Shown: positions 1 through 6,398 of the stretch, in pieces
Layout: every line of letters starts with the position of its first letter
Numbering within the stretch: the first letter of the stretch is position 1
NCBI GenBank assembly: GCA_002503205.1
Contig: DARE01000015.1
Coordinates: forward strand, 1 to 14,390
DNA length: 14,390 nt
Direction of reading: 5' to 3'
DNA from: Thermoplasmatales archaeon UBA447
GTDB lineage: Archaea > Thermoplasmatota > Thermoplasmata > Thermoplasmatales > Thermoplasmataceae
The notes under the pieces: model-generated
Told to the model about the DNA's origin: nothing
The model's database searches: none
The model's input: only the letters and a program-made list of their open reading frames with translations
Translations under genes and position numbers: made by a program

Positions 1-396
1 AACCACAAGTTCCCGACAAACATCCTAGACTTCAGGGAGGCAATGTGGTACGCAATCAACCAGACAGCCATTGACAAGCCATACTATTACACTACCAGCA
101 ACGGCACTAGCGAATACCTTGCCCAGAATTACATAGGCCCAGCATCACCTAACTTCGCAAATCTGTACGACAATGCAACAAAGGGACTTGCAAATGAGAC
201 ATTCAATCTGGCTTTGGCAGAGCACTATCTTAATCTGGCAGGACAGCAGGGACACTTCTATGTGACGCTTCCGAACGGCACTGTTCTTGGAGATGCAGCA
301 CTGAAGAAAAGCCCATCAGCATACACAGTTCCACTGGTACTGTCTATAAACCTGCTGGCTCAGAACCTTCTTACTGCAACAGTAAGGATCTTCTGA
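1..396 (+). pseudogene. C-terminally truncated family 5 (peptide/oligosaccharide-type) ABC solute-binding protein, 5' end outside window
   Basis: The frame is open from base 1 and ends with TGA at 394-396. The stretch FREAMWYAINQTAID (codons 12-26 of the visible part) matches the conserved segment of SBP_bac_5 proteins that lies past the middle of the mature protein. The later LNLAGQQGHFYVTLPNG resembles the segment just after it. Such proteins bind peptides or oligosaccharides outside the cell and deliver them to an ABC permease. Several NxS/T sequons fit an extracellular location. Family members usually continue for roughly 200 more residues, but here the frame stops about 32 residues after the LPNGTVLGD segment. 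No continuation is evident in the next frames. I infer a 3'-truncated gene, although an unusually short but functional variant cannot be excluded. No permease or ATPase gene follows. Confidence 0.65.
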
Positions 397-397
397 T

Positions 398-440
398 CCA
401 AATTTTTCTTTTGGTTAACATTTAATTTTTTTTATTTACT
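398..440 (+). terminator. Hairpin plus T-rich tract after the solute-binding gene
   Basis: Two bases after the TGA stop, CCAAATTTTTCTTTTGG (398-414) can form a 5-bp stem. It is followed by a long T-rich run up to about 440. Archaeal transcription commonly ends on T-rich tracts, so this is a plausible terminator. Its position right behind the early stop suggests the truncated end has been settled for some time. Confidence 0.45.
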
Positions 441-814
441 TCAAAACGAATTTTTTATTTTATAAGTTTTATTGAATGTGGAATAATACGTTCCTTGACT
501 TGACAAAATGAGAGATAGGTATATTTTTCGGCAAAAAGGGGGCAGTCACAGTAAGATTTTAATTACTCTCCAGTCACGTATGGCGTTTAAAGTCAGGAAA
601 TTTATTGACAACCATCTATTGTCAACCAGACAGCATTTATTCCAATGTCACGCTTTTCTTGTGATAGCTTTAATTTTTATATTTCGATCAAATTGCCAAA
701 ACAGCGCAATGGCCAATGCATATGGCCCATTAAGGTGAGTGTTAATCTGAGAGGCTGGAATTAATCACCCAAATTTGTTTTCGCTGGCCTATATTCATAT
801 CTCTCTAAAAGTGA

Positions 815-1086
815 ACAGAAAATTTTAGTTACATGTTTAGGCCAGTATTGCATGTGTCTGTTAGAAACTCAAATGGAATAGATCCCTATAAGCCTCAGGG
901 ATTTATTTTAATGCGAACAACTCTGAAATGATACTCAAGCCAGGGAAAGAATCTGAAGTTGAAAGGAGTCTATTTGTCAATGATACTTCACATCCATTTA
1001 CTTCAGCCTAAGTGACCGAGTCAGCTTATAACAGCATTCCATATTTTAACCCAGGGTTTCAGAAAATCGAAGTTAGAACAGCATGA
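815..1086 (+). pseudogene. Possible relic of a secreted-protein gene
   Basis: Two adjoining frames read like protein. One runs from 815 to about 895 and includes SVRNSNGIDPYKPQG. The other runs from about 895 to 1086 and includes EMILKPGKESEVE and SIPYFNPGFQKIEV. Joining them needs one frame change near 890-900 and readthrough of a TAA at 1009-1011. The composition (Asn, Ser, Thr, Pro-Gly turns) resembles the beta-sandwich domains of archaeal surface proteins. No family could be named, and stretches this short can arise by chance, so this is a weak call. Confidence 0.25.
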
Positions 1087-1178
1087 AAGTCAGCATTTGA
1101 AATAAAGGTGGGTAATTAATTCAATATTGGGTTGGTCTGTAATATCCAGTCTTACAGTTAAAAGATCAATGTATTAGA

Positions 1179-2114
1179 TCAGGTTGCACCTACCGGGATC
1201 GGAACTCTCATGGATCTTGGCTTCTTCACGTGGTTGAACCACCATATCTTGGAAACAAGTTTTGCATCCTCAAAAGGCGTCTCGATTGATGGTTCCCTGA
1301 AACACTGAGTAAAACAGTCATTGCAGTTATTTTCAAAAGTCTCCCAGTGCTCGCCTCCCTTGTTCATGACAGTTTCCATGTGTGTGAAGCAGGGGTGAAC
1401 CTTGCCTCTGTAGTCAGTGTAATATGCTACCTCTCCTGCCCTGCACTTTGATACTGCCTTTCCATCTATGTAGTCAACTGCCTGTTTGTAATATGTTCTC
1501 GTGTTCCCAAAGACATGATCCCCATAATGTTCATAAGCATAGGAAAATGCCTGCCTTATCATTTCTTTGCTGACATGAAAATCCTGGAAATAATATGAGT
1601 CCTGATCGGGGAAACACATTGACAGAGGCACACCCATCTCATCATTGGCGAATTCAACCATATCCTTGACCTTGAAGTAGTTGAAATTTGTGACAAGTGC
1701 GTTTGCAGTCAGTATTTTGACCTTCTTTCTGGTCTCCTTTATTGTCTTGACAACAGTATCGAAGATCTTCAGCCCCCTGTATTCGTTGTGCTCTTCAGGT
1801 ATGTTGCTGTCAAGTGAAATAGTTGCCCCATCAAGGTATGGATAGAGTTTTCTCAATACATATGGGTTTGTACCGTTTGTGGCAATGTGGGTTATGAACT
1901 TATTTTCCTTGAGCTTTCTAATTATTGTCTCAACGGACTTATTTAGTGTGGGTTCCCCACCAGTTATAGAAACAATTTTGATTCCATTTTTCTTCATGTC
2001 TGAAATGTGCTTATCGATCTGCTCCTCAGGAAAGAAAATCTTGCCCTGCCAGGCATTGCAGCTCTTGCATCTAAGGTTGCAGAAATAATCAATGTTCCAG
2101 ATCATTGTTTTCAT
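1179..2114 (-). CDS. Radical SAM protein with SPASM/twitch-like C-terminal cysteines
   Basis: A 311-residue cytoplasmic enzyme starting at ATG (2114). The N-terminal CNLRCKSC (Cys12, Cys16, Cys19) is the CX3CX2C motif that binds the 4Fe-4S cluster cleaving S-adenosylmethionine. GGEP at 52-55 is the SAM-binding motif, and the core TIM-barrel continues to about residue 165. Past residue 220 come five more cysteines: Cys224, Cys242, Cys264, Cys267 and Cys271. The spacing is like the auxiliary-cluster domain of SPASM or twitch proteins, which modify peptides, enzymes or small molecules. No precursor peptide is visible nearby, so the substrate is unknown. The gene follows the GNAT gene after 57 bp. 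An AT-rich TATA-like element (2136-2150) about 29 bp before its start suggests its own promoter. The superfamily is secure; the reaction is not. Confidence 0.9.
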   Translation of the reverse strand: MKTMIWNIDYFCNLRCKSCNAWQGKIFFPEEQIDKHISDMKKNGIKIVSITGGEPTLNKSVETIIRKLKENKFITHIATNGTNPYVLRKLYPYLDGATISLDSNIPEEHNEYRGLKIFDTVVKTIKETRKKVKILTANALVTNFNYFKVKDMVEFANDEMGVPLSMCFPDQDSYYFQDFHVSKEMIRQAFSYAYEHYGDHVFGNTRTYYKQAVDYIDGKAVSKCRAGEVAYYTDYRGKVHPCFTHMETVMNKGGEHWETFENNCNDCFTQCFREPSIETPFEDAKLVSKIWWFNHVKKPRSMRVPIPVGAT

Positions 2115-2135
2115 ATTGAATAACCTTAGAAGTAA

Positions 2136-2150
2136 TGGGGATTTATTTCT
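2136..2150 (-). promoter_or_regulatory. Likely TATA box of the radical SAM gene
   Basis: Read on the minus strand this is AAGAAATAAATCCCC, centred about 29 bp before the ATG at 2114. That spacing would give a transcript with only a few leader bases. A T-rich stretch (minus-strand TTTAGTTTTTCCC, 2158-2170) lies between it and the GNAT stop and could end the upstream transcript. Confidence 0.4.
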
Positions 2151-2171
2151 TTTGATTTTCAGAGGGAAAAA

Positions 2172-2690
2172 CTAAAGGAACTGGGTCATAAAAACATCAT
2201 CAACATAATTCCCATCAATTGTGAACTGATTCACACGCCTGCCCTCTTCCTGGAAGCCTAACTTCTGGTACAACCTTATAGCGTTGGTGTTGGTGGAGAA
2301 TACCTCAAGATTAAGTTTCTTTATCCCAACATCCCTGCACCACTTTATGGCATTCTTTATAAGTTCGGTGCCAAGCCCTCTTGATCGGTGCTCTTTGACA
2401 ATTGCTATTCCAAGGTTAGCGGTATGCCTGTTCTTTCTGTACATTCCTCTCTGTAAGGTCAGGACTCCCACTATATCGCCCTTGAATTCAGCAACAAGAG
2501 TCATGTCATCCGGGTTTCTGATTCTGTCCTGCTCCCCTCTTTCAGTGAGCAGATAGTACTCACTTACAAGGAACACCCTTTCATCCATAACACTCTGCAT
2601 GCAGAGTATTATTCCCTTTGCGTCCCTTGGTTCAGCTTTCCGTATAATATACTGACCAAACACCAGGTCATCCCGGTTTCTCCAGATCAT
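2172..2690 (-). CDS. GNAT-family N-acetyltransferase
   Basis: 172 residues starting at ATG (2690). The N-terminal YIIRKAEPRDA is the usual first strand and turn of GNAT domains. RSRGLG (102-107) is the acetyl-CoA pyrophosphate-binding loop of motif A. The following helix, and NAIRLYQKLGF (136-146) of motif B, complete the fold, so a single domain spans the protein. These enzymes transfer acetyl from acetyl-CoA to an amine such as a protein N-terminus, lysine side chain or small molecule. The match is generic, so RimI-like or small-molecule acetylation are both possible. The gene begins 12 nt after the winged-helix gene, with AGGT about 8 nt before the start, so the two are very likely co-transcribed. 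Confidence 0.88.
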   Translation of the reverse strand: MIWRNRDDLVFGQYIIRKAEPRDAKGIILCMQSVMDERVFLVSEYYLLTERGEQDRIRNPDDMTLVAEFKGDIVGVLTLQRGMYRKNRHTANLGIAIVKEHRSRGLGTELIKNAIKWCRDVGIKKLNLEVFSTNTNAIRLYQKLGFQEEGRRVNQFTIDGNYVDDVFMTQFL

Positions 2691-2702
2691 CTGCGAACCT
2701 GT

Positions 2703-3029
2703 TTATCTTTTTATTAGGGTTGTTTTCAAGTTATGGTACATTTCACTCATCACATCAGAGATTTCCTTGGCCTCCTCAGCTATCTTATCCCTGTTCTCAA
2801 GAAATTCTTTTGTAAGTATTGCCCCCTCCCTGGAAGGTTCAATAAGGTGTTCCTTTTCGAGAACTCTCAGGGAGTACCTGATTTTGTGCTCGGGTAAGCC
2901 GGTTTCATGGGCTATCTTAATTATTCCAACAGGTTGTTCCTTCAAAAGGGCCTTGATAATTTCAAGATGTCTCTTTGCGGTCTCAATATCTATTTTCAGT
3001 TCTCTGAAGAGTGACAAATCATTCCCCAT
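2703..3029 (-). CDS. Small winged-helix DNA-binding regulator
   Basis: 108 residues with an ATG start at 3029. Residues 20-75 fit a winged helix: a helix from 17 to 30, then IIKIAHETGLPEHKIRYSL as helix-turn-helix (36-54), then LEKEHLIEPSREGAILT as recognition-helix end and wing. The C-terminus (75-105, rich in Glu/Lys/Ile) is probably a helical or coiled-coil dimerisation segment. No ligand domain is present. It is the first gene of a pair with the GNAT acetyltransferase and may regulate its own operon. The target genes are unknown. The fold call rests on pattern recognition; a precise family is not assigned. Confidence 0.8.
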   Translation of the reverse strand: MGNDLSLFRELKIDIETAKRHLEIIKALLKEQPVGIIKIAHETGLPEHKIRYSLRVLEKEHLIEPSREGAILTKEFLENRDKIAEEAKEISDVMSEMYHNLKTTLIKR

Positions 3030-3052
3030 GACACGTGATGTTATAGTGGAAT

Positions 3053-3063
3053 AATAAAATATA
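3053..3063 (-). promoter_or_regulatory. TATA box for the winged-helix/GNAT operon
   Basis: Minus-strand TATATTTTATT lies about 25-33 bp before the ATG at 3029. With the usual archaeal spacing of about 25 bp from TATA to start site, transcription would begin at or within a few bases of the start codon. No ribosome-binding site is seen, which fits a leaderless message. Confidence 0.5.
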
Positions 3064-3189
3064 GATGGTTATCTGCCAATAAACAATTCAAGACTTATTG
3101 ATCTGCATTTCCATCCCATTCTATAGTCATAAATGTACAAACAAAGCCTATTATTGCAATGCTCAATTAAGAAGCGTCAGAAGACTCAT

Positions 3190-3414
3190 ATGAAAACAAC
3201 AGATGAATTTTATACAGAACTTGGATCAGATTGGCTCTCAGACAGAAAAAAATAACTCTCAAACTGAGAGTGAATTATCCTATCTCACAAATATACTAAA
3301 AGATGGTTCAACGGTATTGGATTTGGCATTGGTTATGGAATGTTATCCATCCTCCTGGCAGAACAGGGATATACCGTTTGTGGAATGGGCAAGACCTTTT
3401 TGAATAGTGGATAA
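3190..3414 (+). pseudogene. Broken N-terminal fragment of a SAM-dependent methyltransferase
   Basis: Three consecutive segments in alternating frames read as one class I methyltransferase. From ATG 3190, MKTTDEFYTELGSDWLSD runs to the A-run near 3246-3252. The next frame gives YLTNILKDGSTVLDL, ending near 3325. The original frame then resumes with GIGYGMLSILLAEQGYTVCGM and stops at 3412-3414. VLDL-G-x-G-x-G is motif I, the SAM-binding loop. The LAEQGYTVCGM strand leads toward the acidic motif II residue, which is missing. The join at motif I lacks about two residues, as a small deletion of 4 or 7 nt would produce. Only about 70 of the 200 or more residues usual for the family remain. No complete copy occurs in the window. 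Confidence 0.72.
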
Positions 3415-3432
3415 TATTTTTTTTAAATTTTA
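3414..3432 (+). terminator. T-rich tract behind the methyltransferase relic
   Basis: ATATTTTTTTTAAATTTTAG follows the last stop of the relic. The eight-T run is a plausible archaeal termination signal. Because the tract is nearly symmetric in A/T, it could also serve the minus-strand small gene ending at 3484. Confidence 0.35.
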
Positions 3433-3483
3433 GAATTGGAAACTAGTCATCAACGTCCTTAGGAACAGCAAAGCGATTCATAG

Positions 3484-3705
3484 CTATGGAAATATGGCCA
3501 CATTCCCACTGTATATGTTGAAGTCTCCGTTTACACCAAGAATTAGCGCTATCTTCTCCTCTCTCTGCCTAATGTAGTCCTCAAATCTCTTTCTGTCCTC
3601 GTAATGTTCCATTATTCTGGAAGCATTCTTTCTCAAAGCAATCTGAAGCTCAACCTGAAATCTGGTCTCCTTGTCAAGGTCCTCAAGGTTAATTCTGACA
3701 GCCAA
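3484..3705 (-). CDS. Small charged protein of unknown function
   Basis: 73 residues from a TTG start at 3705. Not recognised. Residues 1-55 are highly charged and predicted helical (for example RKNASRIMEHYEDRKRFEDY). The C-terminal part, LILGVNGDFNIYSGNVAIFP, is more hydrophobic and strand-like. There is no signal peptide, membrane span or cysteine. A TATA-like TTTTATTAA (minus strand, 3728-3736) sits about 27 bp before the TTG, which fits a leaderless gene. This promoter and the amino-acid composition are the main arguments for a real gene. It stands alone between the methyltransferase relic and the divergent rtcB gene. Confidence 0.55.
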   Translation of the reverse strand: MAVRINLEDLDKETRFQVELQIALRKNASRIMEHYEDRKRFEDYIRQREEKIALILGVNGDFNIYSGNVAIFP

Positions 3706-3727
3706 TAGAGGAAAATATGAAAATCCT

Positions 3728-3736
3728 TAATAAAAT
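3728..3736 (-). promoter_or_regulatory. TATA box of the 73-residue gene
   Basis: TTTTATTAA on the minus strand is centred about 27 bp upstream of the TTG start at 3705, the spacing expected for a leaderless archaeal transcript. It supports the TTG as the true start, since no ATG is available nearby. Confidence 0.4.
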
Positions 3737-3882
3737 GTTTGAACCGTGAGAAATACTTCAAAAAAGAGGCATGAAAGGCAATTTTTCCACAATTTATGCG
3801 ATTGTAACTGTTTCACACAGGTTTATGTTCTAGCTGAACAAATCTAGAAAAGCTATTCAACGTTTCATAAATACCAGTAAGA

Positions 3883-5319
3883 TTGCAGATAAAACTTAAA
3901 GCGGACTCGGAGTTCATCACCGAAATAGATATGTCAAGCGATTCCAGAATGAGAGTTCCGGGATTGGTATTCAGCCCAATAGGTGATGTGTCCAGAGATT
4001 CGAATGAACAGGCTTTGCAGCAGGTTGTGAATGTAGCAATGATGCAAGGCATTGCAAAAGCCTCAATCGCGATGCCGGATTTTCACTGGGGTTACGGATT
4101 TCCTATTGGTGGAGTAGCAGGCATCAGGATGGAAGATGGTATAATATCTCCCGGAGGCGTTGGTTACGATATTAACTGTGGGGTATCTCTGCTCTCCACA
4201 CCAATAAATGAGCATGATTTCAATGCAAGAAAGAATGATCTGATGGATTCATTATTGAGAAAGATACCTGTAGGTATGGAAAAAAGCAGGCTTAGAATAA
4301 GAGAGGATCATATAGAATCAATTATTGGCGGAGGGCTCAAAATTGCCCTGGAAGATGGCCTGGCATTCGATGGTGATCTGTCGAGAACCGAGGATTCCGG
4401 GCAATTTAGGGTAGAGAGCACAGCAGGAGTAAGCAAGATGGCAAGAAAAAGAGGGATTTCATTCATTGGAACTCTCGGATCTGGTAACCATTTTCTGGAA
4501 GTCCAAAGGGTATCGGAGATCTTTGAGCCTGAAATTGCCAGAGACTTCCTCATCCATGATCTGGGGCAGGTAATGGTAATGATACACTCCGGTTCAAGAG
4601 GCCTGGGTCATCAGGTCGCACTTGAGTTCATGACTGAGATACAAAACCACCCGGAGAAGATTTCCCACCCAGTGGACAGGCAACTTGATTCAATCCCTCT
4701 TGATTCAGAGGTAGGTCAGAGGTACATAAATTCAATGAACTGCTCTGCCAATTATGCTAATTATAACCGCCAGTCAATGATATCGGCAACCAGAGAAGCA
4801 TTTTCAAAGATCTTCCCCTCGACTGATCCAGAACAATACAGGTTATCCTACGGAATTTCCCATAATATAGCAAGGGAAGAAATTCACAAAGTAAATGGTG
4901 AAAATTCCCGACTAATGGTGCACAGAAAAGGTGCTACAAGAGCATTCTCTGCTGACAGGATGGGAGGGACAGCATTCGAAAAATTTGGGCATCCTGTCAT
5001 AGTGCCAGGTGACATGGGTACTGCATCTTACGTGCTGGTTGGAACTGAAGCTTCCTCTGAGCTCTCATTAGGATCGTCATGCCATGGAGCTGGTAGAGAA
5101 ATGAGCAGAAAAAAAGCGGGCGAATCGTTTAACCCGGAGGAGGTAATTTTGGAAATGGAGAGGCGGGGAATATCATTGAGGGCAAAATACAGATCTGCAA
5201 TATCCACTGAGGCTCCCGGAAGTTACAAGAACATTGATATGGTCGTGAAGTCCGTTGTAGGTGCTGGAATTGCCAGGGTCGTTGCCAGACTGACCCCGCT
5301 TGGTGTTCTGAAAGGTTGA
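3883..5319 (+). CDS. rtcB: RNA-splicing ligase RtcB
   Basis: 478 residues, close to the roughly 480 of archaeal RtcB. The enzyme joins 2',3'-cyclic-phosphate (or 3'-phosphate) and 5'-hydroxyl RNA ends with GTP and Mn2+, sealing tRNA exons after intron removal and repairing RNA. All family catalytic positions are present: Cys99 in GGVGYDINCGV, His203 in GSGNHFLEV, His235 in MIHSGSRG and His327 in GISHNIA as Mn2+ ligands, and His401 in SSCHGAGR as the nucleophile that takes GMP. No intein interrupts the gene, although archaeal RtcB genes sometimes carry one. The start must be TTG at 3883: the frame has a TAA at 3868-3870 and no ATG or GTG in between, and the N-terminal MQIKLK fits the family. 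No Shine-Dalgarno sequence is obvious. The stop overlaps the next gene. Confidence 0.97.
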   Translation: MQIKLKADSEFITEIDMSSDSRMRVPGLVFSPIGDVSRDSNEQALQQVVNVAMMQGIAKASIAMPDFHWGYGFPIGGVAGIRMEDGIISPGGVGYDINCGVSLLSTPINEHDFNARKNDLMDSLLRKIPVGMEKSRLRIREDHIESIIGGGLKIALEDGLAFDGDLSRTEDSGQFRVESTAGVSKMARKRGISFIGTLGSGNHFLEVQRVSEIFEPEIARDFLIHDLGQVMVMIHSGSRGLGHQVALEFMTEIQNHPEKISHPVDRQLDSIPLDSEVGQRYINSMNCSANYANYNRQSMISATREAFSKIFPSTDPEQYRLSYGISHNIAREEIHKVNGENSRLMVHRKGATRAFSADRMGGTAFEKFGHPVIVPGDMGTASYVLVGTEASSELSLGSSCHGAGREMSRKKAGESFNPEEVILEMERRGISLRAKYRSAISTEAPGSYKNIDMVVKSVVGAGIARVVARLTPLGVLKG

Positions 5320-6344
5320 GGATTATGATATTTTCAGGTAAGATTTACTGGGATGAAGCTTTGAGGGATGGGTCCCTGGAAATCTCAGATGATGGCAGAG
5401 TGATTTTTTCAGACGAGCACATCAAAGTTGGAAGAAAAGGCACACTGATACCATCGTTTATAAACGGCCACACTCACCTAGGGGATTCTTTTATAAATTC
5501 TGAGCCAATAGGCAATCTGGCAGAGATAGTTGGGCCTGGTGGATTTAAGCACAGGATGCTGGCCTCCGCTAAGGAAAAAGATGTAATACGATCAATGGTG
5601 TCATCTATTGATATTATGAAGGCCACAGGGACATCAACCTTTATCGATTTCAGGGAATCAGGAGTAAAAGGGGTAGAACTCCTGAGGAAATCTGATTCAA
5701 GAACTGGAATGGCGGTCATACTCTCAAGGCCATCATCGGCTTCAGAGGGTGAGAACCTGATTTCATTCACAAATGGATTCGGAATGAGTGCTATTAGTGA
5801 CCATAATTTCGACCTTCTGAAGGATCTGAGGCAGATATGCAGAAGAAACAAAAGGATATTCGCAATCCATTTCAGTGAGGCCTCAGAAGAAAACGAAGAG
5901 ATGGCCCTATCCCTGTCACCGGATCTGCTTGTTCATTGCCTTAAGGCTTCCGATGAATTCCTCGCCAGAATTGGAAGTAAGGGCATTCCTATAGCAATAA
6001 CACCAAGGTCTAACAGCTTCTATGGCCTCAGTTCCGATTATTCAAGATTCCTTAAGTATGGGGTAAAGTTAATGCTGGGAACAGATAACTGTATGGTCAC
6101 TGCCCCAGACATGTTCGGAGAAATGGATTTTCTATACAGAAAACAGAGATCAGCAGGCTATATCTCTCCTTCAGAGATTTTGAAAATGGTTACTGACTAT
6201 CCCCGGGTATTTCTCTCTAAATTTGGAGTTCGACTGCCTGAGGAATATACATTTTTTCCAGATATTCAATTGACTGAATATGAGTTACTTCTAAGGGGAG
6301 GCTATATATCAAGGGAAAAGATTAAGGTACCAATGGTCGGCTAA
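5316..6344 (+). CDS. Metal-dependent amidohydrolase (cytosine deaminase/chlorohydrolase-like)
   Basis: 342 residues of the amidohydrolase superfamily. The metal-binding residues are visible: NGHTHLGD (His52, His54), AIHFSEAS (His185), VHC (His207) and GTDN (Asp257). TSTFIDFRESG (106-116) is typical of archaeal members of the COG0402-like group, whose known substrates are aminated purines, pyrimidines or S-adenosylhomocysteine. The actual substrate here is unknown. At 342 residues it is shorter than many 400-plus-residue deaminases, with a reduced N-terminal composite domain. A TTG start at 5316 overlaps the rtcB stop as TTGA; an ATG at 5325 (after three codons) is an equally possible start. 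Either way it is translationally coupled to rtcB, so expression of the two is linked. A link to RNA metabolism is only inference. Confidence 0.85.
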   Translation: MRIMIFSGKIYWDEALRDGSLEISDDGRVIFSDEHIKVGRKGTLIPSFINGHTHLGDSFINSEPIGNLAEIVGPGGFKHRMLASAKEKDVIRSMVSSIDIMKATGTSTFIDFRESGVKGVELLRKSDSRTGMAVILSRPSSASEGENLISFTNGFGMSAISDHNFDLLKDLRQICRRNKRIFAIHFSEASEENEEMALSLSPDLLVHCLKASDEFLARIGSKGIPIAITPRSNSFYGLSSDYSRFLKYGVKLMLGTDNCMVTAPDMFGEMDFLYRKQRSAGYISPSEILKMVTDYPRVFLSKFGVRLPEEYTFFPDIQLTEYELLLRGGYISREKIKVPMVG

Positions 6345-6351
6345 AGGAATA

Positions 6352-6359
6352 TTTATAAG
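6352..6359 (+). promoter_or_regulatory. TATA box of the surface glycoprotein gene
   Basis: TTTATAAG lies 8 bp after the amidohydrolase stop, with purine-rich AAAGGAAT in the BRE position before it. Initiation about 25 bp downstream would fall near 6380, giving a leader of roughly 15-20 nt. That leader includes GAGGA (6386-6390), a Shine-Dalgarno element 8 nt before the TTG at 6399. Unlike most genes here, this one has a leader and a ribosome-binding site, as expected for an abundant protein. Confidence 0.6.
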
Positions 6360-6398
6360 ACTCGGTTTCTTTAGCCTTCGCACGAGAGGAAGATTATA

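Larger units (their letters stand above)
397..1178. other. About 780 bp without an intact gene
   Basis: This stretch is more AT-rich than its neighbours and holds no convincing intact coding sequence. It contains the T-rich terminator at the left. A TATA-like TTTTATAAG lies near 461-469, ahead of a 76-codon frame at 508-738 whose product resembles no family I know. A patch at 815-1086 looks like decayed coding sequence. No terminal inverted repeats, transposase motif, tRNA or other RNA gene was recognised. The most economical reading is a zone of gene decay between the truncated binding-protein gene and the minus-strand cluster. Confidence 0.5.

Noticed and set aside
508..738. 76-codon plus-strand frame with a hydrophobic stretch and a TATA-like sequence upstream
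   Set aside because: The product has no recognisable family, and its composition is unlike the neighbouring genes. It lies in a decayed, AT-rich zone, so it is not called as a gene.
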